42,390 bases of DNA from Gemmatimonadota bacterium (GCA_015664885.1 DQPL01000071.1:1-42390); one strand, 5' to 3'; positions 1 to 8,224 are shown, counted from the stretch's first letter. Program-made: numbers and translations. Notes: generated by a model from the letters alone, not told the origin.

Positions 1-366
1 ACGATCGATCCCATGCCCGCCGATCAACGGACCCGTTACGGACTGCCATTAGATAACCTCGCGTCCGAGATCTATGACCGGCGCTTCCGGGTGGACGAGA
101 CCGGAAACCCGACGACTGGGTTCCCAACTGGTTCCGAGTGGTATGAAAGCGTGGTCGCCGTCGCGGAGTTCGAGGGGGACGAAGTCATTGAGATACGCCT
201 CTATCCGATTGAACTCGGGTGGAAGGCCCCGCGCTCGCAGCGGGGCACTCCGCGGATTGCCCCCGAAGAGCTGGCCCGGAAGATCATCGAGCACCTCGCC
301 GAGCTTTCGGCTCCGTTTGGCACCCGGATTGACTACGAAGGCGGGATCGGGGTCTGGAGGCGGTAG
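1..366 (+). CDS. CapA-family (PGA_cap-like) protein, C-terminal part
   Basis: The reading frame is open from base 1, so this is the C-terminal 121 residues of a gene that starts outside the window. The segment contains GSEWYESVVAV, then a strand ending IEIRLYPIELGW, then SQRGTPRIAPEELARKI and LSAPFGTRIDYEGG. This pattern fits the tail of CapA/poly-gamma-glutamate-capsule-type metallophosphatase-like proteins, where a 'xLyPidLGf...prsqRGrPrlA...ilerLaxLSapfGT' ending recurs. The catalytic part is not visible, so the substrate cannot be inferred. The gene converges on the minus-strand small ORF ending at 444. Confidence 0.6.
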   Translation, partial: TIDPMPADQRTRYGLPLDNLASEIYDRRFRVDETGNPTTGFPTGSEWYESVVAVAEFEGDEVIEIRLYPIELGWKAPRSQRGTPRIAPEELARKIIEHLAELSAPFGTRIDYEGGIGVWRR

Positions 367-409
367 AGCTTCCCATCCTGCGCGGTGAACTCAGGTATCT
401 TCTTCCCTC

Positions 410-424
410 CGCGGCTACGCCGCG
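410..424. terminator. Small GC hairpin between convergent genes
   Basis: CGCGGC (410-415), a 3-base loop and GCCGCG (419-424) form a perfect 6-bp stem. It lies between the end of the CapA-like gene and the end of the small minus-strand lipoprotein ORF. No T-tract follows on either strand, so a terminator role is only a guess from position. Confidence 0.25.
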
Positions 425-443
425 CGGCCCGGTGAAGAATGAC

Positions 444-611
444 CTACGGTGTTCTGCGCAACCGTGCTCTGAACGCGAGAGGCACATCAGCCACGTCCAC
501 GTCCATGATCTGGCGCTCGGAGGAACAAGCCGCCAGTGCGAGGAGGCCGAAGGTTGCCAGAGCGGGGCTCCGGACACTCGTGGCGGCTGCGAACTCGAAT
601 AACCGTTTCAT
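444..611 (-). CDS. Putative small lipoprotein, 55 aa
   Basis: The ORF starts at an ATG (609-611) preceded by AGGAAGGA, a good Shine-Dalgarno sequence. The protein begins MKRLFEF and has a hydrophobic stretch ending LLALAACSS, a textbook lipobox with lipidated Cys at about residue 29. After the lipobox only about 25 residues follow (ending FRARLRRTP), which is short for a mature lipoprotein. It may therefore be a genuine small lipoprotein or the surviving 5' end of a decayed longer gene. It sits 200 bases downstream of the PQQ dehydrogenase on the same strand. I do not recognise a family. Confidence 0.45.
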   Translation of the reverse strand: MKRLFEFAAATSVRSPALATFGLLALAACSSERQIMDVDVADVPLAFRARLRRTP

Positions 612-726
612 CTGAGTCCTTCCTCTGCTGAAGTGGCACAGACAGGATCTGGGCGAGGCATAGCTGTCGGCAAGCGGGACCTGCTCACTGATCGCATGGC
701 CCTTGATCAGGCGCTTGCCCGCTCGA

Positions 727-767
727 CCATGGCAGCGCCCCGAGTTCGGGGGCAAGCTCCGCCATGG
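727..767. other. Stem-loop downstream of PQQ dehydrogenase
   Basis: CCATGGC (727-733) pairs with GCCATGG (761-767). Inside, CCCCG (738-742) pairs with CGGGG (747-751) around the loop AGTT. This gives a two-part hairpin starting 45 bases after the stop codon of the minus-strand PQQ dehydrogenase. No T-run follows, so it could be an mRNA 3'-end structure rather than an intrinsic terminator. Confidence 0.4.
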
Positions 768-811
768 TGACACCGGCTCAGCGACTTGAGGACGTGGCCA
801 CGGGCGGCTTG

Positions 812-2770
812 CTATCGCCGCTCGCGTAGTGCCAGTGCCACCCATTCGGCTTGGTGACCCCCTCCCCCGATCGCAACGACGATGTACTGTCGCCCTTCGT
901 GGAGGTAGGTCATCGGTGCCGATGTCGTCCCGGCCTCCAGATCCGTCGACCAGAGTACGTCGCCCGTCGCTTTGTCGTAGGCCATGAACGCCGTGCCCCA
1001 CCCATCCCGTCCCGTGCCGAGGACGGGATCGCCGCCCTCGCCGATGAAGAGCAGCGTCCGGGTGAGGAGGGGGGCGCCCCGCCCCGTGACCCCGAGTGGA
1101 GGGAGATCGAGGTGGGCGATCAAGGGGTGGTCTCTCGGACCATCGCCGTTCGCGGCGACCCACGCGTGCTCGCCCTGGTTCATGTCGATCGCGGTGATCC
1201 GTCCGTACGGAGGCTTGAAGATCGGGAGGCCCTCGATGCGGGGAACGTTCGTCTCCTCGTTCCAGTCCCCGGCGTACTCCATCGTCGCCTCGTCGCTCGA
1301 CGGTTTCATGATGCTGTAGACGTCCGGGAGCTGATGCGAAACGGCGTAGTAGTAGCCGGTCTCCGGATCGAACGCCCCGGTATGCCAGTTGCCCGAGCCC
1401 CACGTGCCGGGCCTTCCCAGGTTGCCCTTCGTACCTCCCTCCGAAGGATCATAGAGAACCGGTGGTGTGAAGATCGGGCCGATCTCGAACGGCTCGAGCA
1501 GATCGAGAGCGCGCGCCCGCAGCTCCGGCGTGAAGTCGATGAGATCGTCCTCTGTGACACCCTGCGCGCCGAATGGAGGCGGCTTGGTGGGAAAAGGCTG
1601 CGTCGGGGAGCTGACCTCCCCGGGCACGGTCGACTGCGGTACCGGCCGCTCCTCGATGGGCCACACGGGCTCACCCGTCACCCGGTCGAAGACATAGACG
1701 AAGCCCGTCTTGCTCGGCTGCATGACGGCCCTGATCCGCCGTCCGTCGACCACGATCTCACCCAGCGTCGGTGGACCCACGGTGTCGTACTCCCAGAGGT
1801 CATGATGCACCATCTGGAAGTGCCAAGCTCGCTCCCCGGTGCGCACGTCGATCGCAACGAGGCTGTTCGAGAAGAGATTCCATCCCGGACGGTGGCCGCC
1901 GTAGTACGCAGCCGTCGGCGCGGAGAACGGCACGTAAACCAAGCCCAGCTCCTCGTCCGCACTCAAGCAGCACCACGACCCGAGGTCCCCGGACCACTCC
2001 CAGGAACGGTCGCCCCAGGTGTCGTTCCCCAGCTCACCTTCTCTGGGCACTACGTGGAAGGTCCACAGCAGTCGGCCAGTCCGAGCATCGAAGCCACGAA
2101 CATCTTCGGGCGTGGCCTCCTTGATGTCGCCACCGTCTCCCGCCGCACCGACGATGCCGGCAACGACGATGACGTCGCCGACTACGATCGGGCCCGAGCT
2201 CGAACGATAGTTCTCGCCATCGGCGGCTTCAGGCGTAAGGAGCACGCGTCCCCCCTCTCCGAAGTCCAGCACATAAGCTCCGGTTCGGCGGTCGAGCGCG
2301 TAGAGGTAGGGCTCGCGGACGAGGATGATCCGCTCATCGGCCCCGGACGACCAGATGTCCAGGCCCTTGTTGCTACGCCCACGAGCCTCGTCCAGCGTAG
2401 CCGCGAACGGCCGCTGCAGCCACAGCGTCTCCCCCGAACTCGGATCGAAGGCCTCGACGAGACCGATTCCGTTCGGTGCGTAGAGGACTCCTTCCACCAT
2501 GATCGGCGTCGACCGCAGGTAGTTGGACACAGTCAATCCGTCGAACGACTCGGTGAAAGACGGATCGGCCGCCGGTCGCCTCCACACCACCCCCAGTCGG
2601 TCCACGTTGGACCCATCGATCTGCTCGAGCGCGGAGTAACGGGTGAAGGCGTGGTCGCCCCCGAAGTACGACCAATCCGGCCCCGTCTGGGCCTGAAGCC
2701 CGACCGTCGCGACGGCACCGACGTGAGTCACGCAGAGGCACACGGCAGCGACGTGATAAAAGCGAAGCAT
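812..2770 (-). CDS. PQQ-dependent dehydrogenase (quinoprotein, GDH-like), secreted
   Basis: A 652-aa protein with an N-terminal signal peptide (about residues 1-28, ending GLQAQ). It starts at an ATG preceded by GGGAGG. It shows repeated beta-propeller blades of the pyrroloquinoline-quinone dehydrogenase family: FGGDHAFTRYSALEQID near the N-terminus, FDPSSGETLW, DARTGRLLW, DVRTGERAW, MVHHDLWEYDTVGPPTL, VFDRVTGEPVWPIEERPVP, and ATGDVLWSTDLEAG near the C-terminus. It resembles membrane glucose-dehydrogenase-type quinoproteins without the N-terminal transmembrane helices, so a periplasmic enzyme oxidising a sugar or alcohol is likely. The substrate is not predictable. No cytochrome c domain is fused, and no PQQ biosynthesis gene is present in the window. 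A vicinal Cys-Cys (GSWCCLS) lies in the middle of the protein; I do not assign it a role. Confidence 0.88.
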   Translation of the reverse strand: MLRFYHVAAVCLCVTHVGAVATVGLQAQTGPDWSYFGGDHAFTRYSALEQIDGSNVDRLGVVWRRPAADPSFTESFDGLTVSNYLRSTPIMVEGVLYAPNGIGLVEAFDPSSGETLWLQRPFAATLDEARGRSNKGLDIWSSGADERIILVREPYLYALDRRTGAYVLDFGEGGRVLLTPEAADGENYRSSSGPIVVGDVIVVAGIVGAAGDGGDIKEATPEDVRGFDARTGRLLWTFHVVPREGELGNDTWGDRSWEWSGDLGSWCCLSADEELGLVYVPFSAPTAAYYGGHRPGWNLFSNSLVAIDVRTGERAWHFQMVHHDLWEYDTVGPPTLGEIVVDGRRIRAVMQPSKTGFVYVFDRVTGEPVWPIEERPVPQSTVPGEVSSPTQPFPTKPPPFGAQGVTEDDLIDFTPELRARALDLLEPFEIGPIFTPPVLYDPSEGGTKGNLGRPGTWGSGNWHTGAFDPETGYYYAVSHQLPDVYSIMKPSSDEATMEYAGDWNEETNVPRIEGLPIFKPPYGRITAIDMNQGEHAWVAANGDGPRDHPLIAHLDLPPLGVTGRGAPLLTRTLLFIGEGGDPVLGTGRDGWGTAFMAYDKATGDVLWSTDLEAGTTSAPMTYLHEGRQYIVVAIGGGGHQAEWVALALRERR

Positions 2771-2998
2771 GGGCGCCTCCCTGACTCTGTGAATTACAAG
2801 GCAACAGCGACTCGTACTCGTGCTCCAGGTCGACGCCGCTGCTCTGGAAACTTATCATGGCGCCTGACGGAAAGGGCTACGTGGAGTACTATGCAGGGTC
2901 GGAAGACTGAGTCCGTGCCCGCACTCGCAACCCAGCTAGGGCAGTCCATCCTTGCCGTTCCAAGTCCCCAAAGGTGTACGGCACTTGCGACCCTGTAA

Positions 2999-3208
2999 CG
3001 GGTCGGGAGCGCGAGCCTCCCTCCCAAGCCGAAGCTCGCAGGAGGCCAGTTCCACCCCTACCGCAGACTGTGGGCGACCGAGCGCAAGCATCTACCCATC
3101 CAGGACGTGGCAGCCGCGGGTGGATGGAAGACAGTGGAAACCGTCCAGCGGCTCTATCAACTAGCGGACGGAGCGACCACGTTGGCGGCTGTGGAGGGCG
3201 GAAAATGA
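2999..3208 (+). pseudogene. Tyrosine recombinase (phage-type integrase) C-terminal remnant
   Basis: An open stretch with no plausible start encodes about 69 residues ending ADGATTLAAVEGGK. It contains HPYRRLWATERKHLPIQDVA, then AAAGGWK, then RLYQLAD. This is the C-terminal catalytic portion of a tyrosine site-specific recombinase: the HxxR box (His-Pro-Tyr-Arg), the Trp of the H/W position, and the Tyr nucleophile. The N-terminal arm-binding and core-binding parts and the first catalytic Arg are missing, because an in-frame stop lies immediately upstream (2996-2998). It points away from the PQQ dehydrogenase and towards tRNA-Asn, about 120 bases away. Most likely it is the decayed trace of an integrated element. 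Confidence 0.65.
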
Positions 3209-3329
3209 CCCAGGACCGATTTTTCTTGTACCCTCGCCAGATGCAATAGAGATGCAATCGTCTTATCGGGATCCAACGAGAAAAACCCCACAAGGCCATA
3301 AAGCGTTGCAGGACAGAATCTTCCAACTA

Positions 3330-3402
3330 CTGGGGCGGGTGGGTTCGAACCACCAACCTCCTGGTTAACAGCCAGGCGCTCTGCCGGTTGAGCTACACCC
3401 CA
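3330..3402 (-). tRNA. tRNA-Asn(GTT)
   Basis: On the minus strand a full 73-base cloverleaf can be read. The acceptor stem TGGGGTG pairs with CGCCCCA (with a G-U pair) and the discriminator base is G. The D arm reads AGCTCAACCGGCAGAGC, the anticodon loop CTGTTAA gives anticodon GTT, and the T arm contains GGTTCGAAC. The 3'-terminal CCA is not encoded. The 3' end of the tRNA faces the integrase remnant, the usual orientation at tRNA attachment sites. Confidence 0.96.
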
Positions 3403-3454
3403 TCATTCCGCTGAGAGTATCGGCCTACTCTCTTTCGCTTCTGAACCACCAACG

Positions 3455-3488
3455 AAAAACGGTCGCGATCCTGTCCGGGATCGCGGCC
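3455..3488 (-). terminator. Rho-independent terminator of mdh
   Basis: 3461-3471 pairs with 3478-3488 (11 positions with one mismatch) around a 6-base loop. On the minus strand the stem is followed directly by GTTTTTCG. It lies about 140 bases after the mdh stop codon and before tRNA-Asn, so it ends the moa/mdh transcript. Confidence 0.8.
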
Positions 3489-3625
3489 GTCTCGCTCGCT
3501 GTCTGCTCAGCTATACGAGCGCGTCACCGCCTCCTGGGAGGGGGTTTCGGTTTCGATTCACATTTCGATTCGCGAGCAGCTTCATTATGCCTGTAGTCTG
3601 CGGGACAACCACGCCGGCGTCAACG

Positions 3626-4567
3626 CTACGCTTCGAGCGCCTTCAGTGCAGCGACTGTCGAGCGCACGTGCTCAGCGCTGCTCGCCAACGCGGCCTTCTC
3701 GTCCGCGTCGAGCTCCACCTCGAAAATGCGCTGGAGCCCGCCTTCACCGAGCATGCACGGCACACCCAGGTACATGTCGTTCATGCCGTACTCGCCCTGC
3801 AGCCAAGCCGCACATGGCAGGATACGCTTTTTGTCCTTCACGATCGCCTCCGCCATCTGCACCGCGGCCGCGGCCGGCGCGTAGTACGCGCTCCCGGTCT
3901 TGAGGAACGCGACGATCTCGCCACCTCCCTTCCGCGTCCTTTCGACCAGCGCGTCGATCCGATCCTGGGCGAGCAGTTGCGTCAGAGGAATCCCACTGAC
4001 CGAAGTGTAGCTGGCGAGCGGCACCATAGTGTCGCCGTGGCCGCCGAGCACGAGCGCCTGGATGTCCTCGATGCTGACGTCGAGTTCCAGCGCGATGAAG
4101 GAGCGGTACCGCGCGGTGTCGAGCACGCCGGCCATGCCGATGACGCGCTCCCGTGGGAATCCCGTCGTCTCGAGCGCGACCTGTGCCATCACATCGAGCG
4201 GGTTGGTCACGACGATCACGATCGAGTCGGGCGCAACGTTCTTGATCTCCCCGCAGACGGAACGCACGACGCCGGCGTTGATCTTCAGAAGATCGTCCCT
4301 GCTCATGCCGGGCTTGCGCGCGATACCGGCCGTCACGATGAAGATGTCTGAGCCCGCGGCTTCCTCGTAACCGTTCGTGCCGATGACGCGCGAGTCACAG
4401 CCCAGGATGGGCGCGCTCTCCCACTGGTCAAGCGCCTTGCCCTGCGGAATCCCCTCGGCGATGTCGACCAGGATCACCTCGCGCGCGAGTTCCTGTTGGG
4501 CGAGCAACTGCGAGCAAGTGGCACCAACATGTCCGGCACCGACGACTGTAATCTTCTTCACGCTCAT
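3626..4567 (-). CDS. mdh: Malate dehydrogenase (LDH-like type)
   Basis: A 313-aa NAD-dependent malate dehydrogenase, converting malate and oxaloacetate in the TCA cycle. The Rossmann fold starts [10 protein letters not shown], with Asp35 (LVDIAEG) as the NAD ribose ligand. The substrate loop [11 protein letters not shown] carries the malate-specific Arg84 and Arg90. NPLDVM, Arg153 and catalytic His177 ([10 protein letters not shown]) follow. The length and motifs match the type-3 MDH found in many bacteria rather than E. coli-type MDH. It lies 93 bases downstream of moaA on the same strand and has its own terminator. No strong Shine-Dalgarno sequence is visible before the ATG. Confidence 0.95.
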   Translation of the reverse strand: MSVKKITVVGAGHVGATCSQLLAQQELAREVILVDIAEGIPQGKALDQWESAPILGCDSRVIGTNGYEEAAGSDIFIVTAGIARKPGMSRDDLLKINAGVVRSVCGEIKNVAPDSIVIVVTNPLDVMAQVALETTGFPRERVIGMAGVLDTARYRSFIALELDVSIEDIQALVLGGHGDTMVPLASYTSVSGIPLTQLLAQDRIDALVERTRKGGGEIVAFLKTGSAYYAPAAAAVQMAEAIVKDKKRILPCAAWLQGEYGMNDMYLGVPCMLGEGGLQRIFEVELDADEKAALASSAEHVRSTVAALKALEA

Positions 4568-4660
4568 GGGACGATTTCGCTTCGAGGGGGGGGTCTATGG
4601 GAGATCGAACGACCGGGCCGCCAGGTCGCACTTGGAGTATAACCGCCTGCCTGCCGCGGT

Positions 4661-5641
4661 CTACCCGCCGGTTTGAGACAGCGCGACGAGTCCGCCGGAC
4701 CCTGCGGCGCTACCCTGGATGAGGTAGTGCCTCTCCGGCTTGATGCGGAGCGTTTCTTCGATGAGTGGCCGCAAGTCCTGCCCAGCGCGCAGTGGGTCGC
4801 GCAGGTTGGTCTCGATGTCTCCGAAGAGGCACGGACGTAGCTGCCCGGAGGCAGTCAGCCGCATGCGATTGCACCGGTCGCAGTAGTTGTGGCTCATCGG
4901 CGTGATGACCCCAACCGTTCCCGGAGCACCGGGGAATCGATAGTACGTGGCGGGGCCGTTCCCGAACGGACCGTCCACTGGCTCGAGCTGTTCGATCTTG
5001 CGGACTCGACGCAGTGCGTCGGCGCACGACACGAAGCTGTTGGCGCTCAAGTCGAGGTTGGCCCCAGTGGGCATGAGCTCTATGAAGCGGATGTGCCAGG
5101 GGCGCTCGCGCGTGATGCGCGCGAAGTCTTCGATCTCGTCGTCGTTCTGACCACGGATGAGCACCACGTTGATCTTGAGGGGCGCGAAGCCGACCTCTTC
5201 AGCGGCATCGAGCCCCTCCATGATCTTCGAATAGGAGCCGGGCCGGCGTGAGATCGCGTCCACGCGATCCGCCTGCAGCGAGTCCAGGGAGATGTTGAGG
5301 CGCTGGACGCCCGCCTGCTTCAGCGCTTCGGCTTGATCGGCGAGCAACACCGCGTTCGTGGACAGAGAGAGATCCTCGATCTCGGGCACGTCCGCGATCA
5401 TCTTGACCAGATCGGAAAGGTCGCGGCGGATGAGGGGCTCGCCTCCCGTGATGCGAACGCGCTCGAGCCCCATTCCCGCCATGGTGCGAACGACCTCCGC
5501 AATCTCCTCGTAGGTGAGGATCTCCTCGCGCTTGAGCCAGTCCAGTCCCTCGAGCGGCATGCAATACACGCAGCGCAGATTACACTTGTCGGTGACCGAG
5601 ACGCGTAGGTAGCGCACCGTGCGCCCAAACTGATCGATCAC
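4661..5641 (-). CDS. moaA: GTP 3',8-cyclase MoaA
   Basis: A 326-aa radical SAM enzyme catalysing the first step of molybdenum cofactor synthesis, GTP to 3',8-cyclo-H2GTP. The N-terminal cluster motif CNLRCVYC (Cys20, Cys24, Cys27) binds the SAM [4Fe-4S] cluster. ITGGEPL follows. The second cluster ligands are Cys254, Cys257 and Cys271 in CDRCNRMRL...LRPC. The protein ends in the conserved Gly-Gly needed for activity in the family. It starts at GTG, which forms a GTGA overlap with the moaE stop codon, so the two are translationally coupled. moaC is not in the window. Confidence 0.96.
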   Translation of the reverse strand: MIDQFGRTVRYLRVSVTDKCNLRCVYCMPLEGLDWLKREEILTYEEIAEVVRTMAGMGLERVRITGGEPLIRRDLSDLVKMIADVPEIEDLSLSTNAVLLADQAEALKQAGVQRLNISLDSLQADRVDAISRRPGSYSKIMEGLDAAEEVGFAPLKINVVLIRGQNDDEIEDFARITRERPWHIRFIELMPTGANLDLSANSFVSCADALRRVRKIEQLEPVDGPFGNGPATYYRFPGAPGTVGVITPMSHNYCDRCNRMRLTASGQLRPCLFGDIETNLRDPLRAGQDLRPLIEETLRIKPERHYLIQGSAAGSGGLVALSQTGG

Positions 5642-6126
5642 GCGTCACCCCCTGTTCCAACCGCCACTCCAACCGCCACAGGCTCAGCGCCCGACGCGGT
5701 GCCCGGCGGTACGTTGCCTTCGACCCACTCGGAGACGCCGTCGACGTAGTGCTCCTTCTTCCAGACGGGGAGGCGCTCCTTCAACTGCTCGATCACGTAC
5801 CGTGACGCCTCATACGCCTCTTCCCGGTGCGGACTAGAGACTGCGATCGCAACGCTGACCTCACCGATCGCCAACTCACCGAAGCGATGCACAACCGCGA
5901 CGCGGTCCGTGCCCAGACGCTCGGCAGCTTCTGCGGCGATCTTGCTCAGGACCTCACCTGCCATCTCCTCATAGGCGTCGTAGCGCATGCCCGAGACCGG
6001 TCGGTCGTCGGCGTGATCACGCACGACGCCCAGGAAGAGCAGCGTGGCACCGTCTCGGTCGGATCCAACACGAGCCAGAACTTCCGCCGGATCGATCACC
6101 TCGGACGCCACACGCGCAAAGATCAC
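5638..6126 (-). CDS. moaE: Molybdopterin synthase catalytic subunit MoaE
   Basis: A 162-aa large subunit of molybdopterin synthase. With thiocarboxylated MoaD it converts cPMP to molybdopterin. Family signatures are GATLLFLGVVRDH, YDAYEEMA, VAVVHRFGELAIGEVSVAIA, SPHREEAYEASRYVIEQLKE and PVWKKEHYVDG, where the paired lysines are active-site residues. A Gly/Ala/Val-rich tail follows the usual end of the family. It begins 2 bases after moaD and overlaps moaA by 4. Confidence 0.95.
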   Translation of the reverse strand: MIFARVASEVIDPAEVLARVGSDRDGATLLFLGVVRDHADDRPVSGMRYDAYEEMAGEVLSKIAAEAAERLGTDRVAVVHRFGELAIGEVSVAIAVSSPHREEAYEASRYVIEQLKERLPVWKKEHYVDGVSEWVEGNVPPGTASGAEPVAVGVAVGTGGDA

Positions 6127-6128
6127 GG

Positions 6129-6380
6129 TCAGCCGCCCGCGACCGGTGGGATGAACGCGACCTCGTCCCCCGCGCCGAGCGGCTCGTCCAGCATCGCATA
6201 CGTGCGATTGACCGCCACCGCGGGCTGTTCCGGCAAGATGTCGAACGGAGAGCCCCGTCCCCTCAACTCCGCCACGAGGTCGGCAACCGTAGCGCCCTGT
6301 GCTAGCTCGACCGTCAACTCGGAGAGCCCGAGCCGATCACGGTAGGCGGCAAAAAAGAGCGTATGGACGGGAACGGACAT
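6129..6380 (-). CDS. moaD: Molybdopterin synthase sulfur carrier MoaD
   Basis: An 83-aa ubiquitin-like sulfur carrier, ending VAFIPPVAGG. The terminal Gly-Gly is adenylated and thiocarboxylated before sulfur transfer in MoaE. The fold pattern (short N-terminal strand, a helix around TVADLVAELRG, AVNRTYA, GDEVAFIPP) fits MoaD. It is the first gene of moaD-moaE-moaA and lies about 60 bases after the Spy-like gene on the same strand. Confidence 0.94.
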   Translation of the reverse strand: MSVPVHTLFFAAYRDRLGLSELTVELAQGATVADLVAELRGRGSPFDILPEQPAVAVNRTYAMLDEPLGAGDEVAFIPPVAGG

Positions 6381-6441
6381 GAGTCCTTAGGGGAGGGTGG
6401 CGCGCTGAGTTGACTGAGTTTGGGAGACCCCGCGGGCTACG

Positions 6442-7119
6442 TCAACGTTCCTCCGGGAAAACTCCGAGCAGGGGCAACTCAGAACCGTGCGATCGGCTGA
6501 ACGCGCGTCCGCCTCCGAAGGGCCCCAGCACCACGCCGTCCAGCCCGATATCGCCGCCACCTGGTCGCAGATCGCCGGCACCGCCACGACGACCTCCCCC
6601 CCGGCCGTCCCCGCGTCCCGGCTGACCTCGCAGCCGTTGGATACGCTGACCGAGTTGCTCTCGCAAGTGCACGAGCCGCAAGACTTGCATGGGCGTGAGC
6701 ACCTCGAGCAATGCCTGGTGCTCGGCCTGGATCAGTTCCGCCTCTTGCATGTGCAGCGCGGACATGCGCTGCAGTAGCTCCGCCGCCTCGGCCGAGTCCT
6801 GCCCACCCTCGAGCACGAGGCTCTCCACGCGGAGTCTGACGGCCCGCTCCTGACGCCCCAACTGCCGGCGCTGCTGCTCGAAGCCCTGAACGATCTCGGT
6901 GAGGCGGGCGTCCTCCTCGTCGCTGAGGCCGAGCTGCTCCCGCATCATCTCGGCCATGCGCGCACGCACGCGCCGTTCCAGCTCCATCCTCTCTGGCCCC
7001 TGACTCTGCCCTCTCCGCCCCCTTTGCGAACCTCGCTGTGCCTCCAGCGGCACTACGACGAACAGCGAAAGCAACATCGAAAGCAGGAACCCGGTCCTGG
7101 CCAGCCGCAAAATGTTCAT
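6442..7119 (-). CDS. Spy/CpxP-like periplasmic protein
   Basis: A 225-aa exported protein with a signal peptide (about 1-27, ending PLEAQ). The mature part is almost entirely charged helix: LGLSDEEDARLTEIV, then long Arg/Glu/Gln heptad-like helices, then LLEVLTPMQVLRL, which resembles the LTxxQ motif of Spy/CpxP/ZraP periplasmic chaperones and metal sensors. A Gly/Arg-rich low-complexity tract (about 165-185) precedes a C-terminal tail. Its ATG overlaps the anti-sigma stop codon (ATGA). With the sigma and anti-sigma genes it forms a three-gene operon, so a role in sensing or buffering envelope stress is inferred. Confidence 0.75.
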   Translation of the reverse strand: MNILRLARTGFLLSMLLSLFVVVPLEAQRGSQRGRRGQSQGPERMELERRVRARMAEMMREQLGLSDEEDARLTEIVQGFEQQRRQLGRQERAVRLRVESLVLEGGQDSAEAAELLQRMSALHMQEAELIQAEHQALLEVLTPMQVLRLVHLREQLGQRIQRLRGQPGRGDGRGGGRRGGAGDLRPGGGDIGLDGVVLGPFGGGRAFSRSHGSELPLLGVFPEER

Positions 7120-7592
7120 GCCGAACCTCCCGCTCCGCCCACGTCCAACTCATCCAGAAATTGCAGCAAGGCCTCGTCACTCAGAGCATCGAGCGCCGGC
7201 GCGCCGGCGATGAGCCCGTCGTCACTGAGCCAGAGGTTCTCGTCGTCGAGCTCGTAGGCGTAGCCCGGAATCGCCGACTCGCTTTGCTCAGGACGGTCCG
7301 AAGAGAAGCCGATACCTAGAGCGAGAGCCGCCACTGCAGCCGCGGTGATACCCCACCAGGGACGACTGACAGACCTGCGGTCGTAGCGCACGGCGTCGCG
7401 GACGCGGTTTGCGAGGCCGTCCGGCACATCGACGCGAGACTCGAAAATCAGCCGCGCGAGCTCGACTTCGGCCCTGCACTCGTCGCAGGCCTTCAGGTGC
7501 GACCGCACCGAAGTGTCGTCGAGTCGGGCGAGTCGCCCACTCACGTAGTCGGGAACCCACTCCCGCACCGTTTCGCACTTCATATTGCTCAT
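7116..7592 (-). CDS. Anti-sigma factor, zinc-finger (zf-HC2/ZAS type)
   Basis: A 158-aa protein with an N-terminal zinc-binding anti-sigma domain (Cys6, then HLKACDECRAEV giving His-x3-Cys-x2-Cys), a single transmembrane helix (about residues 80-98, GITAAAVAALALGIGF) and an acidic periplasmic tail. Members of this family hold an ECF sigma factor at the inner membrane. It is coupled by ATGA overlaps to the sigma gene upstream and to the Spy-like gene downstream, so its partner is almost certainly the sigma factor at 7589-8149. Confidence 0.9.
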   Translation of the reverse strand: MSNMKCETVREWVPDYVSGRLARLDDTSVRSHLKACDECRAEVELARLIFESRVDVPDGLANRVRDAVRYDRRSVSRPWWGITAAAVAALALGIGFSSDRPEQSESAIPGYAYELDDENLWLSDDGLIAGAPALDALSDEALLQFLDELDVGGAGGSA

Positions 7593-8149
7593 TGCAGCAA
7601 CTCCCTGAGCCGTCGGATCCCATGAAAGTAGTTGACCCTGGCAGCACCTTCGCTGGATCCGATGATCTCGCCGATCTCTTTGAAGCTCAGCCCCTCTTCT
7701 ATCCTAAGTGCAACGGAGAGCTTCTGCTTCTCCGGTAGTGTCCCCATCATCTTTCGTGCCCACGCGGCCTCCTGCGCATCGACCGCTTCCATGTCCGGCG
7801 GCTTCTGCTGCGACCGAACCGGCCCCGCATCCTCTAACGCCGTCTCTCTCCGGCGTCCTCTTCGGCGCAGTGCGCTTCGCGCCTCATTGCCGGCGATCGT
7901 GAGAATCCAGGTCCGAAACGACGCCTCGCCCCGAAACCCCGCCAGCGCTCGAAACGCCTTGATGAACGCATCCTGCACCACATCCTGCGCTGCATCGTCT
8001 TCCTGCAGCATCGAGAACGCCACGCGGTACGCTGCCGCGTGATGTCGCTCTACCAACTCGCTGAGGGCAGCGTCGTCGCCGGCGCGCCCCCTCTCGACCA
8101 ATTCCTCGTCGGAAAGAACCTCGCCCGACCCTTCGTCGTCCCTCACCAA
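7589..8149 (-). CDS. RNA polymerase ECF sigma factor (RpoE-like)
   Basis: A 186-aa sigma-70 family ECF factor. Region 2 includes DDAAQDVVQDAFIKAFRAL and FRTWILTIAGNEARSALRRR. Region 4 includes LPEKQKLSVALRIEEGLSFK and EIGEIIGSSEGAARVNYFH. The most upstream start is TTG (8147-8149), followed directly by GTG. No ATG is available before region 2, so the exact start is uncertain. It is the first gene of the sigma / anti-sigma / Spy-like operon. Confidence 0.93.
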   Translation of the reverse strand: MVRDDEGSGEVLSDEELVERGRAGDDAALSELVERHHAAAYRVAFSMLQEDDAAQDVVQDAFIKAFRALAGFRGEASFRTWILTIAGNEARSALRRRGRRRETALEDAGPVRSQQKPPDMEAVDAQEAAWARKMMGTLPEKQKLSVALRIEEGLSFKEIGEIIGSSEGAARVNYFHGIRRLRELLQ

Positions 8150-8224
8150 GCGTCAGACGCTCGCGCGCCCGAAAACGTTAAATGAGGGTGGGGTGAACTG
8201 ACCGAGGTACGGCCCGCCCATGAA

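Noticed and set aside
851-2998. A 715-codon open frame on the plus strand opposite the PQQ dehydrogenase
   Set aside because: It is antisense to a gene with clear family motifs along its whole length, and its translation is Arg/His/Asp-rich without any family pattern. It is a by-product of high GC codon bias.
2889-3326. A 145-codon minus-strand ORF between the tRNA and the PQQ dehydrogenase
   Set aside because: It is antisense to the integrase remnant, whose translation shows real family motifs; the minus-strand product shows none.
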